Assembly: GCF_947241705.1 (NCBI RefSeq)
Contig: NC_079259.1
Location: forward strand, 682,001-746,000
Length of the DNA stretch: 64,000 nt
Reading direction: 5' to 3'
From: Saccharomyces mikatae IFO 1815
Taxonomy: Eukaryota > Ascomycota > Saccharomycetes > Saccharomycetales > Saccharomycetaceae
Below the pieces are notes generated by a model, which was given only the letters and a program-made list of their open reading frames with translations, searched no databases and had not been told where the DNA came from. Of the stretch, positions 33,263-43,827 are shown in pieces. The position numbers and the translations under genes are program-made. Each line of letters begins with the position of its first letter. The first letter of the stretch is position 1.

Positions 33263-35545
33263 ATGTCAAATATTGAAGATTTGATTCAAGATTCAGTGGG
33301 TTTTTTCCACAAAATCTTCGAATCATTTCCGGTCTCCCTTTACACCATTGAAAATGAACCACTTCCGTCTACAATGTTCCATGAAAATATCCTTAAATTT
33401 GAGTGGGAGCCACTCAAGAACCATATTCTAACAATTCAAGATAAAGATTTTTTTATTGACATTGTTCTTAAAAGATTCATCATAGATTCCATGACGAATG
33501 CCATTGAGGGTGGAGAAGAAAATAATCTTGAAAGAGGGTTGTTAAATTCGTGTATATGCCTCGATTTTGTATATTATTCAAGAGTCAACAGAACCAATCC
33601 GTCTAGCTGGGGAAACTCCTTTTTTGAATTATTTTCTACAACCATTGATCTGCTAAACTCACCAACTACATTTTCGAAATTTTGGCCCTATGCTGAATCG
33701 CGTATTGAATGGTTCAAAATGAATACGTCTGTTGAACCAGTATTATTAGGAGAAAGTAATCTGATTAGTTACAAGCAGCCGCTATATGAAAAGTTACGCC
33801 ATTGGAATGATATTTTGGTGAAACTAGAAAATAATGATATGCTCAATACAACAAAACATTATAATATGAAATATAAAATTGAGAACTTTCTATCAGAACT
33901 ATTACCTATAAATGAGGAATCAAATTTCAATAGATCCGCTTCTATTTCAAACTCACAGGAGTCTGGTAGCAAATGGAATGGATCAACATCTGAACGAGAG
34001 GGTAGTCGTAATTCCGATGTTATCTTCTCTGCAGACTATAATTTTGTGTTTTATCACCTTATAACTTGCCCAATTGAGTTTGCCTTCAGCGATGTAGAAT
34101 ATAAAAATGATGTTGATAGATCATTAAGCCCTCTCCTTGATGCAATTTTGGAAATCGAAGAAAACTTTTATGGTAAAATCAAGATGAACAATAAGACTAG
34201 ATATTCCCTAGAAGAAGCTTTGAATACTGACTATTATGCTAATTATGATATTATGACCCCCAAGCTACCTGTGTATATGAAACACTCTCATGCAATGAAG
34301 AAGGACAGAAATGAATTTTGGACAAATTTACAAAATATTAAGAAATCTGGAGACTTTATTTTTCGACCTACAATTATGGACATTTCTTTAAAAAACACGA
34401 ATAGTCTTTATAGGCAATTGACTCAAGAAGATAATGATTACTACCGCAAACAATTCATTTTGCAGCTATGTTTTACAACAAATCTTATACGTAATCTATT
34501 TTCTTCCGATGAGACAAAGAATTTCTATAAAAATTGTTATTTGAGGGAAAACCCCTTAAGCAATGTTGATTTTGAAAATCTTGATGAAACGAATAAAAAG
34601 CGCGGTCTTAGCTTGTGTTCATACATCTGCGAGAATCGTGTTTTGAAATTTTATAAAATCAAAGACCCTGATTTTTATAACGTTATTAAGAAGTTGATGT
34701 CTTCCGATGAAATGTTTTCAGCTGCTAAGATTGATGGTTTCAAGGAGTTTCAAAATTTCAAGATATCTAAAGATAAGCTATCGTCGCCTGATTTCGATAA
34801 AACTTTCAAAAAGTTTTCCTTTATTAAGATGGGGAGTAAGTTGATCAACAATGTCTGGAAAATTGCTATTGGTCTAGACAAGATTGAACAAGAGGTAAAG
34901 AAGCCTGAGGGTGTGTATGAAGCAGCCCAAGCGAAGTGGGAATCAAAAATTCCCTCCGAAATTTCTAGAGGAGAAGCAAAAGATGAAATAATCCGACAAT
35001 GGCAAACTCTACGCTTTTTGAGATCGCGATACTTGTTTGATTTCGACAAAGTTAGTGAAAATACCGGCGTTGACGGTTTGTTCGAAAAATCAGCAAAATC
35101 AGGAGCATTAAATGACGGTTTTAAGGAGAAACTCCTGTACAAAATTAACCAGGATCATAGGAAGAAACTGCAAGACGCTAGAGAGTATAGAATCGGAAAA
35201 GAACAGAAGAAGAGAACACTGGAGGAAGAGGCATCGGTAAGGCAAGAACCAAAAAAAAAGTCACAATGTTTAGATGTTACTTCACAAACGAAGGGAGAAG
35301 AGTTGAAAGGTAAAGAGACACCACGAGAACAAGAAGTGACAGAAGAAAATTCTGAAACAGCAGGCATGGGATTTCCCCCACAAGATGCTGATGATAGAGC
35401 GGTTAGTGAGAAGTCTGATTTAGAAGGTACTGGAGTTCAACTAGAGAATCCAAAGGCTGAAAAACAAAATATAACCGTTTCAGACAAGGATAACAATTCG
35501 CTTAGTCAAATGAATGACATAAATACACCCTTAGCAAAATATTAG
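33263..35545 (+). CDS. HPR1: Hpr1, THO/TREX complex subunit (THOC1)
   Basis: 760 residues (752 in S. cerevisiae). Hpr1 belongs to the THO complex, which couples transcription elongation to mRNP packaging and export and suppresses R-loops and hyper-recombination. The THOC1-type helical region covers about 1-600. Segments I recognise include MSNIEDLIQDSVGFFHKIFE at the start and RQWQTLRFLRSRYLFDFDKV near residue 590. A highly charged Glu/Lys-rich tail (about 630-760) contains coiled-coil-prone and disordered sequence and a basic run EPKKKSQ. The tail is where the length differs from S. cerevisiae. It converges on RUB1. Confidence 0.95.
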   Translation: MSNIEDLIQDSVGFFHKIFESFPVSLYTIENEPLPSTMFHENILKFEWEPLKNHILTIQDKDFFIDIVLKRFIIDSMTNAIEGGEENNLERGLLNSCICLDFVYYSRVNRTNPSSWGNSFFELFSTTIDLLNSPTTFSKFWPYAESRIEWFKMNTSVEPVLLGESNLISYKQPLYEKLRHWNDILVKLENNDMLNTTKHYNMKYKIENFLSELLPINEESNFNRSASISNSQESGSKWNGSTSEREGSRNSDVIFSADYNFVFYHLITCPIEFAFSDVEYKNDVDRSLSPLLDAILEIEENFYGKIKMNNKTRYSLEEALNTDYYANYDIMTPKLPVYMKHSHAMKKDRNEFWTNLQNIKKSGDFIFRPTIMDISLKNTNSLYRQLTQEDNDYYRKQFILQLCFTTNLIRNLFSSDETKNFYKNCYLRENPLSNVDFENLDETNKKRGLSLCSYICENRVLKFYKIKDPDFYNVIKKLMSSDEMFSAAKIDGFKEFQNFKISKDKLSSPDFDKTFKKFSFIKMGSKLINNVWKIAIGLDKIEQEVKKPEGVYEAAQAKWESKIPSEISRGEAKDEIIRQWQTLRFLRSRYLFDFDKVSENTGVDGLFEKSAKSGALNDGFKEKLLYKINQDHRKKLQDAREYRIGKEQKKRTLEEEASVRQEPKKKSQCLDVTSQTKGEELKGKETPREQEVTEENSETAGMGFPPQDADDRAVSEKSDLEGTGVQLENPKAEKQNITVSDKDNNSLSQMNDINTPLAKY

Positions 35546-35865
35546 TGGAAAATCTTGTATTATAAAAATACATCAATAGTACAATATATGAAACGGGTGC
35601 ATTGTTTCGTACTATGAAACCATTTCAAAAGGTTTAACATATCACAATGATCATTTGGTAGGAGTTGATAGTTATTCAAATATACATGTTTAATCTAGAG
35701 GAGATTATTTATTATAGTATACTCTATAGAACAATTATATGTATTGCTTGATGCATTGAGGGGCGCTAACCTACCAAAACTCCAAATAGAAGGAAGTTCA
35801 TTTTGTGTTCGCTTTACCATAATAACTAGATTCGAAAAAAATCACATAGATGACAGGAAATAGCT
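35546..35865. other. HPR1-RUB1 convergent 3' region
   Basis: 320 bp, AT-rich, between two stop codons; TATA-type and T-rich stretches suit 3'-end formation. Nothing else seen. Confidence 0.45.
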
Positions 35866-36174
35866 CTATGCACCTCCTCTTAGTGTTAATACTAAGTGAA
35901 GTTGCATTCCCTCTACTAGATGTGCATCCGTCACAGTTAACTTGTCATCGCTGTCCTGATCGTTAGTAAGATCTGAAAAAGTAGAAAATTTAGATACAAT
36001 TGACGATCATGTAAATTTTACATACATTTGTTTTCCTTGAAATATAAGTCTTTGCTGAGATGGTGGAATCCCTTCCTTTTCCTCCAAAAGTTCCTTAATG
36101 TGATATACGAGGTCTGATTCCCTCAGTTCAACGGAAATCTCTTTTCCGGTCAATGTCTTTACTTTAACAATCAT
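35866..36174 (-). CDS. RUB1: Rub1, NEDD8-like ubiquitin-like modifier (two exons)
   Basis: Exon 1 is 36174-36026 (49 codons plus 2 nt) and exon 2 is 35950-35866, giving 77 residues, the family length. The product starts [17 protein letters not shown], has the ubiquitin-like core ([17 protein letters not shown]) and ends LRGGA. The last residue would be removed by a hydrolase (Yuh1 in S. cerevisiae) to expose Gly75-Gly76 for conjugation to cullins such as Cdc53. S. cerevisiae ends in Asn77 rather than Ala, a neutral change in a cleaved residue. The codon split by the intron (AT|C) restores Ile50 followed by DDKLTV. It diverges from MTQ2. Confidence 0.95.
35951..36025 (-). other. RUB1: RUB1 intron (75 nt)
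   Basis: The 5' site is GTATGT (36025-36020), the branch site TACTAAC (plus-strand 35962-35968) and the 3' site ACAG ending at 35951. A nearer CAG (35958-35956), only 7 nt past the branch adenosine, is skipped; using it would shift the frame by 5 nt. Confidence 0.93.
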
Positions 36175-36376
36175 TGGTTACGATACAAGGAGTTTACTAG
36201 TTTTCTTTACCTACGTCTCTCTCCGAATGCTGTATATGAGTAACTTAGTATTTTTTGGTTTTCATTTACAAGCTTTGTATTTACTTTCCCGAAGACGGCA
36301 TCAAAATCAATCTCAAGTGTTAGTATGTATATTTTAGGTATAATGGACGATGAACGGAGACCAAAGAAAGTGAAGA

Positions 36377-37042
36377 ATGTTACCGACCCCTTATGTAAAA
36401 TGCGACTACACCAAAGTGTACGAGCCTGCCGAGGATAGCTTCCTCTTATTAGATTGTTTAGAGAAAGAACAGGACTTCTTAAAACAAAGATTTAGTTGTC
36501 GTTTGACCATTGTTTGTGAGATTGGCTCCGGATCGGGTATCGTTACAACATTTTTGATGCAAAATGGGATAATACCGCAAGAAAACTCTATTCACTTAGC
36601 TGTGGATATCAATCCATGGGCGCTCGAAGCAACCTTGGATACGGCAAAGTTGAATTCATGTCAGAACTCTTTCTTGGATGTGATTCAAATGGATTTGAAT
36701 TCTAGTCTTCGAAATAACCAAGTTGATGTCCTTATATTTAATCCCCCGTATGTACCAGCAGAATGCGTGCCAGATGTTCCAGGGTCAAGGGAGGAAGCAG
36801 ATCAATGGCTCGATTTAGCATTATTGGGCGGAAAAGATGGAATGGCGATTACTGACAAACTGTTACAAAAATTAGAGCAAATCCTTTCTCCAGATGGTAT
36901 TGCTTATATCTTATTCTGTGCAAGAAATAATCCTGAAAAAGTCATTCAAAAATTTCGTAAGGCTTACGGATGGAATGTAAAATTAGTTGAAACGAGAAAG
37001 GCGGGATGGGAAGTTCTTAGCGTTTATAGTTTTACAAGATGA
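36377..37042 (+). CDS. MTQ2: Mtq2, eRF1 glutamine methyltransferase
   Basis: 221 residues, identical in length to S. cerevisiae. An S-adenosylmethionine-dependent N5-glutamine methyltransferase that, with Trm112, modifies the GGQ glutamine of release factor Sup45 (eRF1). Motif I for AdoMet is EIGSGSGIV at 48-56, the acidic loop is [12 protein letters not shown], and the catalytic NPPY tetrad is at 122-125, diagnostic for HemK/PrmC-type glutamine methyltransferases. The ATG at 36377 ([20 protein letters not shown]) is the family start; the upstream sequence has no better in-frame ATG. It converges closely on DOP1 (93 bp between stops). Confidence 0.96.
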   Translation: MLPTPYVKCDYTKVYEPAEDSFLLLDCLEKEQDFLKQRFSCRLTIVCEIGSGSGIVTTFLMQNGIIPQENSIHLAVDINPWALEATLDTAKLNSCQNSFLDVIQMDLNSSLRNNQVDVLIFNPPYVPAECVPDVPGSREEADQWLDLALLGGKDGMAITDKLLQKLEQILSPDGIAYILFCARNNPEKVIQKFRKAYGWNVKLVETRKAGWEVLSVYSFTR

Positions 37043-37135
37043 CCGAGCAGATGATTCTAAGCTACGATTGATATTTTTGTACTTATTTAAATTATATAAC
37101 ACTCTTACAATTTACAAAAAAACTCTAGGACAGGA

Positions 37136-40100
37136 TTATGATAGAATATCCTTTTTGAGATCCTCACCACAACCATATAAATCAACTGTCCCTAATCCGT
37201 AAACTTCCTCATAATGTACATAACTCAAATTCTGGAAAAAATTCCTTAGTTGTGTGTGCCTTTCAATTTTGTGAACGCCTCGCAATAAGGGAAGGCCGTC
37301 TTTTAAAGTTGTTGGCATTTCGAGATCATCAGCTTTGGTAATTTCATAATCCTTGAACTCTGCAATTTCGTCTACCAGTGCGACGAATGAATTTGTTTTA
37401 TATACACAGTTTATTGTATCGATAACAAATATCCATTCATTCGTAGAAGTGAACCCTTCCATGTTGAGTAAGAGTAGTAGATCCAAAGTTTTACATACTT
37501 GCAATACTGTTCGTGAATCGACTTCCGATTGTATCTGCAATGACTCATAAAATTCCTGTAAATTGGTTTGTAAGCAGTAGCTAATCATAGACCAGTAGTC
37601 GTTGAAATGAGATTCTGAAAATCTCAAAAGCAAAACTCTTAGCAAGATCCAACAACTTCCCTTTAATTTGATATCCTTGGATACCAAATATTGGAAAATG
37701 CAACTTATCAAAGAGGAAAACTGTAACAAATACGCGTCATTTGGTGATATCATTAGCAGGTACGATATCTTCAGAAGGTTTTGGCACTTGTACTCAACTT
37801 CTGAATCGCTGCCTAAGTTGAATGTGATCAACGTCGGTGTGACACTTGAGCGCTTAGAACCAATTTCCAGTAGCAAATCGTTCAAAATTTTTGATTTATT
37901 TTCTGTGTATATGGACCATTCATAAATAATCTTTTCCCAAATTTGACTACTGCCGATCACCGAAAGTTTCTTGTCATTTTGAAACAGCTCCGCGATTAAA
38001 AGTCTCCAACTCTTGACCTTTGAACCTAAATGGGCTACCACCACAGCTAGTTCTAAGACGTAACTTGGGATAGTTTTTTCACTTTTGGGTTTGATATATG
38101 GAGTTAAACATTGATTCACAATTGTCGATAGCGTTGTATTAAACTTGTCGCCTCCAACTTGATCGTCAACGATATATTGGATACGCCATAGTACGAACTC
38201 TAAATCTTTAAATGAATCGGGATGGCTACGATGTAAATTCGTAAAGTTGATAAATGCATTGGGTAGGTATTTGAAAAACACATCAGAAATCTCCCTTCTA
38301 ACTCGTTTTTGTTCTCCAAACTGTGTTTTACTTACTTTTTCAGAAATAAGAGCAACAAATTTTAGCAAAGACAATGAAACTTCGGAATATAGGTTATAAT
38401 TGGTTGCTACTTCTCTAAAGAATAATAGGAAATCTCCATAAAATTCTTCGACAGCAGAGTTTTCCACAGAATCTACGTAGCGGAACAAAAAAGAAATAAC
38501 TGATTCCCCACTTAATCTTTTCAACATTGAAGGCTCACCTTTAGTTAATTTAGTTGTACTTGCTCTGCTTCCATCACGATTAGAAAACTTAACTGATGCC
38601 GTTCTGTTGTACCTGACAATTACACCATATAGTAAATGCGGTATTGTGATGGCGGGTTTATTGCCGTCAAGTACATGCACCAGCGTAACGGTAACATTCT
38701 CTGGCTTAATGTTTATTAAATTCTCTAAAAGCTCTAAAGGTTCTAGTAAGAATAGAGTTTCTAACAGTTTCTTCGACCTGAACTTGAACTTGTACGAGTT
38801 ATGATTTGTGACATCCAGATTAGAATCATCTTTAGATTTACCCGAAATGCTGTGAGCCCAATACCAAATATCCAAACAACATGAAATAACTTGTCTGAAA
38901 GATTGAAGAATTACGTCCCTTTCGCCTTGTATCTTACTCTCCTCATTTGAAGAATCTGATGAAAAAACATTTGAGACCACAGACTGAATAAAATCACCTT
39001 TTAGATTAGACCCAGAAAAGTATCCTTCCCTTTCGTCAGTAACAAGATAGCCATGTGAAATTTCCAATAACTCCTCCAGGCCACCTAGCAGCAAAGCTAC
39101 TGGTTGGTAATAACCCCCTTCTTTCTTTTCAAGTAAAAACAACCTTTGAACACATTGCACTAAAGACGCAGATAACGGCAAAATCATTCGAAATATAGAA
39201 CTCTCAAAATAAACAATACTTTCCGAAAGAAGCTTCACATAAGCCGTTACAATGAGAGGACTCTTCATATTTGAAACACTAGTGACGAGGTAATCGATGT
39301 ATTTCAAATGAGCGGCATTGTCATCAAAAATGTCCAGTTTGATACCATTATCGTGTGAGAGTCTTAGAACCTTTGACACAATATCCAATAAGGAAACCGC
39401 TATCAATTCCGGCTCGATCCCCTCTTCTGCAATATACTTAGATGACATTTGAAGTAAAAATATAACAATATCTTTGAAGTTTTCCTCAGTGCCATCAAGC
39501 AAGATATCCAAAAGAATAAGCGCACTCCTGATACTCTTAGCATGAGTGTTATTCTTAACATTCAGAAATTTCATCAGCATAACTAGCAGCAAGCATTTAT
39601 AAGTAGAAACATCCTCATTTTTCCATATAGTTAAGGACTTTATTGAGGTAAGTTCAGTGGAGAAAACTTTCCTAATGCGTCCATTATTTGTTTTCAAAAC
39701 GTAGGCAAGCATTTGAAGCTTATATGTGAGCATATCAAGATCATCCCTTTCATCTAAAGTTTCATTTTCAAAATGAGTAGCTTTCAAAATATTATCAGTC
39801 AATATATAAAACAGTCTAGAGGCAGATCCCGAATTGATTATTGATAAAATCCATTTTGAAACGGTTAGATAGAAAGGATTTTGATCGTCAAACAGTTCAC
39901 CCAAAATTAACTCCAGAGGGTGCCTAATCAAATTTGTATTGGAGTCTAGTTGTGTCCATAGCAGATCCAGCACTCCCAGTCTCTCGGATATATCATCCTC
40001 TTCCACGAACGTATAGACTAACGCACTTTCAATAAATTTGGCTGGGACAAATCTGTTTAAGGTCTTCAAGTTCTTGATCCCTAATATTTGATGGTGTGGA

Positions 40101-42235
40101 TCTTTCAGAGATCTCCACACAGCCATCATAACTACTTTCAATAATTTCATGGACTCAATGAAATCCATACGTGAATATAAATAGTTACTAAAGATTTCGA
40201 CAATCCCGACAATTTCTTTGGATTTTTCATCATCATCAGACTCACAGAGCTTAGGAATCGCTTCAAAAATACTTTGAGTTATTTTTTTATCGGACCAGAT
40301 TGAGTTGGAAACTCCTTTAAATTCTTCAGACTCAGGTATCTTTTCAAAGATAGTTATGAATAACTTAGAACTCTCGTTAATATTCTCCAGGTTGCTTAAA
40401 CTTGAAAGGAGCTTTTCGTGAATGAGTTTTGCTATCCAAAAAGTTAAGTCCTCCGTTGTAAAAGGTGGTAAACGTTCGACCGCATTGTCTTTCTCTAAGG
40501 TGCTAGATGGATTAGAAACAATACCGTAGAATGCGCGTATTTTGCTCAAAAGTTTTTCGCAGCTCATATCATCATCCTCATAATTTAATTTTGAGTGGCT
40601 GAGGGGAAGAAGAGCTCTTTCAGGGATAAAACTCAACAACTTGTTATACAAAGAAAAATTTTGGCTCCTATGAATATTTTGAATGTTTTTATTATCAAAT
40701 GGTAGAGCAAGTAAAGTTAATAATATTAAAGGAAGGTGACGCACAATTATTTCCTCGTCGCTTCCAATATTAAAGTTTGTTAATACGAAGTCTAGAATTC
40801 TCAAATTCTTACTATCTTCAAGTTTTTGAAACAGCTTTCCCCATATAATATTAGTTTCAACATTATCAAAAAAAGTACGGGCAGTTTTCATGATTTGTTC
40901 GTTGCCTTTGAATTTTTCCGACGAAAAGAGAAGTGGGATGAACAGTTCAGGTATTACAATTGAACCAATTTCCCATCTATCCATGACTGCCATGCTCATC
41001 TTAAACGCGGTTAGAACAGATTCTTCTTCTATAAGAAGATCATTTAAACCTTCTAAAAGAACGTCTAATCCGTATTTTGTGAAGTACTCATTACTCTCTT
41101 CATTTTCAGCCTTTGTTGACGTATTGTCTGTCATAGAGTTTCCGTTGTTGCTGTTCAGTATCCCCCCCGCAGTAGGGCCTAGAAGCCAATTCCATATTCT
41201 TCTGTTCAAAGACATATCCTTGCTCAAAGTAGTTTTGCAACAGCTCATGATCAGTAATTTCTTGTCTTCAGAAGTAATAAGAACATTTAAAACAGGGGAG
41301 TCTAGCCTTAGCCTCTGTAACAAAAGATCTAAAACGCCTCTTTTAATAAGAATGTCATTCTCCTCTTCTAAACAACCAACAAGGCATCGAATAAGCAACC
41401 CTGGCTCAGGAGTCACTAAATCTTTAGCCGCGGGTAGTAAGATCTTAAAAGCTTCCTCTTTCCTTTTTTTCCTGTCCAGATGAGAATCGCTAGTCCCACT
41501 TTCGCTCGTATCTTCTTCAGTCTCCTTTATAACCTTATTGATCAGATGGGGTACAGCATTTAGTGATGGAAATTTTCTGGTCAGCCATATGAGACCCCCC
41601 AGTCTTCTACCTTTATTTGCAGTCATTACCAGAAACAACGTTTGCCAAAATAAAGAATCGTCAACCAAATTTTCTTGCAGAGTCTCAATGAGCTTTAAAG
41701 TTAAAGGTAAAAAATCACTACTTTCATCATCAATCCCAGGCAACAAACTTGAAATCAAAGGTCTGATTAGCAGTCTTAATGTTGTTTGAGGTAACTGAAG
41801 GATATAATTGTCGTAGAGCTCTATTAAATGCGATCTAACGGACATTGAAGCGTAAGTCATTAAGGGTAAAATACCTGGAATCCAGATGTTACATTCTGTA
41901 GCCAGAGTTTCAAGGCCAATGTTTTCGAATATGTACGTATAAACCTCCAATGTTTTTTGATGAACACCTGCTGGTAATGCAGGTGATAGCGAAGATGTCA
42001 ATCTTCGGCTTACCTGATATGGCGAAGGAACGTAGTATCTTACATTCTGAAATTTAGGTGACCAACTTTGCAATGCCTTCAGTAGGGTTCCCAAACTAGC
42101 AATATAATCCGCCCATTCTGTTACCGAGTCAAATCTCTCTAGTGCCCGCTCAACATTAGCACGAAACTTCTTCTGTTTAGAGTCTAGTTGCTTATTATTT
42201 GAGTCAATTGTAAGTGGCTTTAAAGGCAAGGACAT
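37136..42235 (-). CDS. DOP1: Dop1 (Dopey family) endosome/Golgi traffic protein
   Basis: 1699 residues (1698 in S. cerevisiae). Dop1 is an essential peripheral membrane protein that binds Mon2 and the flippase Neo1 and acts in endosome-Golgi traffic. The conserved Dopey N-terminal domain covers about 15-310 (ERALERFDSVTEWADYIASL, then VRYYVPSPYQVSRRLTSSLS and HQKTLEVYTYIFENIGLETL). The remainder is almost wholly helical, Leu-rich, HEAT/ARM-like solenoid sequence, with a conserved C-terminal block (about 1520-1690). There is no signal peptide or transmembrane segment. No frameshift across 5.1 kb. Confidence 0.96.
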   Translation of the reverse strand: MSLPLKPLTIDSNNKQLDSKQKKFRANVERALERFDSVTEWADYIASLGTLLKALQSWSPKFQNVRYYVPSPYQVSRRLTSSLSPALPAGVHQKTLEVYTYIFENIGLETLATECNIWIPGILPLMTYASMSVRSHLIELYDNYILQLPQTTLRLLIRPLISSLLPGIDDESSDFLPLTLKLIETLQENLVDDSLFWQTLFLVMTANKGRRLGGLIWLTRKFPSLNAVPHLINKVIKETEEDTSESGTSDSHLDRKKRKEEAFKILLPAAKDLVTPEPGLLIRCLVGCLEEENDILIKRGVLDLLLQRLRLDSPVLNVLITSEDKKLLIMSCCKTTLSKDMSLNRRIWNWLLGPTAGGILNSNNGNSMTDNTSTKAENEESNEYFTKYGLDVLLEGLNDLLIEEESVLTAFKMSMAVMDRWEIGSIVIPELFIPLLFSSEKFKGNEQIMKTARTFFDNVETNIIWGKLFQKLEDSKNLRILDFVLTNFNIGSDEEIIVRHLPLILLTLLALPFDNKNIQNIHRSQNFSLYNKLLSFIPERALLPLSHSKLNYEDDDMSCEKLLSKIRAFYGIVSNPSSTLEKDNAVERLPPFTTEDLTFWIAKLIHEKLLSSLSNLENINESSKLFITIFEKIPESEEFKGVSNSIWSDKKITQSIFEAIPKLCESDDDEKSKEIVGIVEIFSNYLYSRMDFIESMKLLKVVMMAVWRSLKDPHHQILGIKNLKTLNRFVPAKFIESALVYTFVEEDDISERLGVLDLLWTQLDSNTNLIRHPLELILGELFDDQNPFYLTVSKWILSIINSGSASRLFYILTDNILKATHFENETLDERDDLDMLTYKLQMLAYVLKTNNGRIRKVFSTELTSIKSLTIWKNEDVSTYKCLLLVMLMKFLNVKNNTHAKSIRSALILLDILLDGTEENFKDIVIFLLQMSSKYIAEEGIEPELIAVSLLDIVSKVLRLSHDNGIKLDIFDDNAAHLKYIDYLVTSVSNMKSPLIVTAYVKLLSESIVYFESSIFRMILPLSASLVQCVQRLFLLEKKEGGYYQPVALLLGGLEELLEISHGYLVTDEREGYFSGSNLKGDFIQSVVSNVFSSDSSNEESKIQGERDVILQSFRQVISCCLDIWYWAHSISGKSKDDSNLDVTNHNSYKFKFRSKKLLETLFLLEPLELLENLINIKPENVTVTLVHVLDGNKPAITIPHLLYGVIVRYNRTASVKFSNRDGSRASTTKLTKGEPSMLKRLSGESVISFLFRYVDSVENSAVEEFYGDFLLFFREVATNYNLYSEVSLSLLKFVALISEKVSKTQFGEQKRVRREISDVFFKYLPNAFINFTNLHRSHPDSFKDLEFVLWRIQYIVDDQVGGDKFNTTLSTIVNQCLTPYIKPKSEKTIPSYVLELAVVVAHLGSKVKSWRLLIAELFQNDKKLSVIGSSQIWEKIIYEWSIYTENKSKILNDLLLEIGSKRSSVTPTLITFNLGSDSEVEYKCQNLLKISYLLMISPNDAYLLQFSSLISCIFQYLVSKDIKLKGSCWILLRVLLLRFSESHFNDYWSMISYCLQTNLQEFYESLQIQSEVDSRTVLQVCKTLDLLLLLNMEGFTSTNEWIFVIDTINCVYKTNSFVALVDEIAEFKDYEITKADDLEMPTTLKDGLPLLRGVHKIERHTQLRNFFQNLSYVHYEEVYGLGTVDLYGCGEDLKKDILS

Positions 42236-42696
42236 CTTCTTTTAATCCTTCTACTAAAACCTTCTTTATTGACTTTCCAGTATAACGCCACAACTACAAT
42301 TCAGAGACCATATTATACATCATGTACATCTATTGTTCCTTTACTGTGAGATTCAGCTTAAGCTTTGTAAAAAACTTGACTAAAAATAACTTGATCACGT
42401 GCTCCCGGAATTGCACTTTCTGCAAAAGGCTTAGTGTGTCGTTTATAGATGTAAATGCTTTCAAGCTTTACGAAAGATTCTTTTAGAAGTTGTGTAGGTA
42501 AATGGTTGAATAGTTAGCAGTTTTAAATGCAGGCATGTTTTTAGAACAATTGCTTATCTAGCTAGAGATATATTGCATATAATTCTGCGTTGGAATATAA
42601 AATAACTACGTAAATGATCTCGCAAATGCTGGAAATGAATGAAAGATGATTGTAAGGTCCTTTCGATGCTAAAAGTGTGAAGAAAATATATACGAG
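42236..42696. other. DOP1 promoter / PEX7 3' region
   Basis: 461 bp. The promoter half contains an E-box (42394-42401). The region next to PEX7 is AT-rich. No gene. Confidence 0.5.
42394..42401. promoter_or_regulatory. CACGTG E-box (Cbf1-type) upstream of DOP1
   Basis: ATCACGTG matches the Cbf1 consensus RTCACRTG and lies 159-166 bp before the DOP1 ATG, at a usual promoter distance. Pho4 could also bind CACGTG; the flanking T/A composition favours Cbf1. Function inferred only. Confidence 0.5.
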
Positions 42697-43827
42697 TCAA
42701 TAACCTAAGCCATTCCATACAAACAAATTGCCATCCCATGCAGTGGAAGCTACGTAGCCCGGCTTTCCCCACAGGCTCCAATCAATTCCAAATACGAATT
42801 CTGAATGCTTGGTGAAATTTAAAATGGAGCCCTTCCTAGCATCCGTAGAGTTAGTTTTATAGGTTTCCTTTGTGCCATCATTACTGAGATCTCTCCATAT
42901 TCGACAAGTCATATCATATGAAGCAGACATCAAAATATTTGAATGATGAGGCGACCAACTAACTTTTCTGATTGCTAGCCCGTGTGCATTGATTATCTCA
43001 TTAATGCATGACGGGTTATGGGTTTGGTTCTGCGTTGTCCTGTTGTTTGTGGCTGATCCATTTGTAGTTAACATCCTAATATCCCAGATTCTAATCGCGT
43101 TGTCTACACCGCCTGTAGCAACCACATATGGTCTATATTTATTGAAATCGCAAGTCAATGCTTCTAGACCTGAATGCACCAGAAAATTATTCTGATTCTT
43201 GCTCGGCGGTAACCTGATGTCGAATAGGCTTGCATATGAATTTCCGGAACAGGATATGACCAAGTTTGGGTCATGGGGAGAAAATTGTGCTTGGTATACA
43301 CAGTTTTTATTTTTAGAGATACCAGTATGGTTTTTCTTGTTTAATAAAATTGCATTCAGCGGATCCACCATCTTGGTAATTTCTAAAGGTCGTGGGGTAA
43401 GGCTCATTAAACTCTGCTTTCTCAAAGGAGACCATATTTTTATGGACCCATCCCATGAGCTGCTCAAAAAGTTCTGCCTGTTAACCAAGTTCCAATTGCA
43501 ACTGAAAACTTCTCTTTCATGTTCCTTAAATATGGCAATAGGAAACTCTTTCAAGGTCGTATCGAACAAGCGTAATGTGCCGTCTCCTTGTGCCACCAGT
43601 ACTTGATTTTCATGACTTTCATTCCATGCAACGTCAAACAAGCAATCCTGTGTCAGAAATGAATTAACCTCTGCTATTTTACCCTCACGACCTATCTCGA
43701 GTATGTATAACTTACCGTTTCCAACTAAGCCGAAGTTTGAACTGGCAGCTACCGCGAGCTTGTTGTCGAAGAATGGAGAATATTGAACTCCATATCCACT
43801 AAAACCCTGCATATGATAGCTGAGCAT
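42697..43827 (-). CDS. PEX7: Pex7, PTS2 peroxisomal import receptor
   Basis: 376 residues from the ATG at 43827 (MLSYHMQGFSGYGVQYSPFF), one more than S. cerevisiae because the end reads NGLGY rather than NGLG. Pex7 is a WD40 propeller that binds N-terminal PTS2 signals (for example of thiolase) and, with Pex18/Pex21, delivers cargo to peroxisomes. At least six WD repeats are visible, with characteristic ends such as GDGTLRLFDTT, SSWDGSIKIWSPL, GGVDNAIRIWDIRM, SASYDMTCRIWRDL and STAWDGNLFVWNGL. The frame is open 22 codons further upstream but without an ATG. In tandem with SAN1. Confidence 0.96.
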   Translation of the reverse strand: MLSYHMQGFSGYGVQYSPFFDNKLAVAASSNFGLVGNGKLYILEIGREGKIAEVNSFLTQDCLFDVAWNESHENQVLVAQGDGTLRLFDTTLKEFPIAIFKEHEREVFSCNWNLVNRQNFLSSSWDGSIKIWSPLRKQSLMSLTPRPLEITKMVDPLNAILLNKKNHTGISKNKNCVYQAQFSPHDPNLVISCSGNSYASLFDIRLPPSKNQNNFLVHSGLEALTCDFNKYRPYVVATGGVDNAIRIWDIRMLTTNGSATNNRTTQNQTHNPSCINEIINAHGLAIRKVSWSPHHSNILMSASYDMTCRIWRDLSNDGTKETYKTNSTDARKGSILNFTKHSEFVFGIDWSLWGKPGYVASTAWDGNLFVWNGLGY

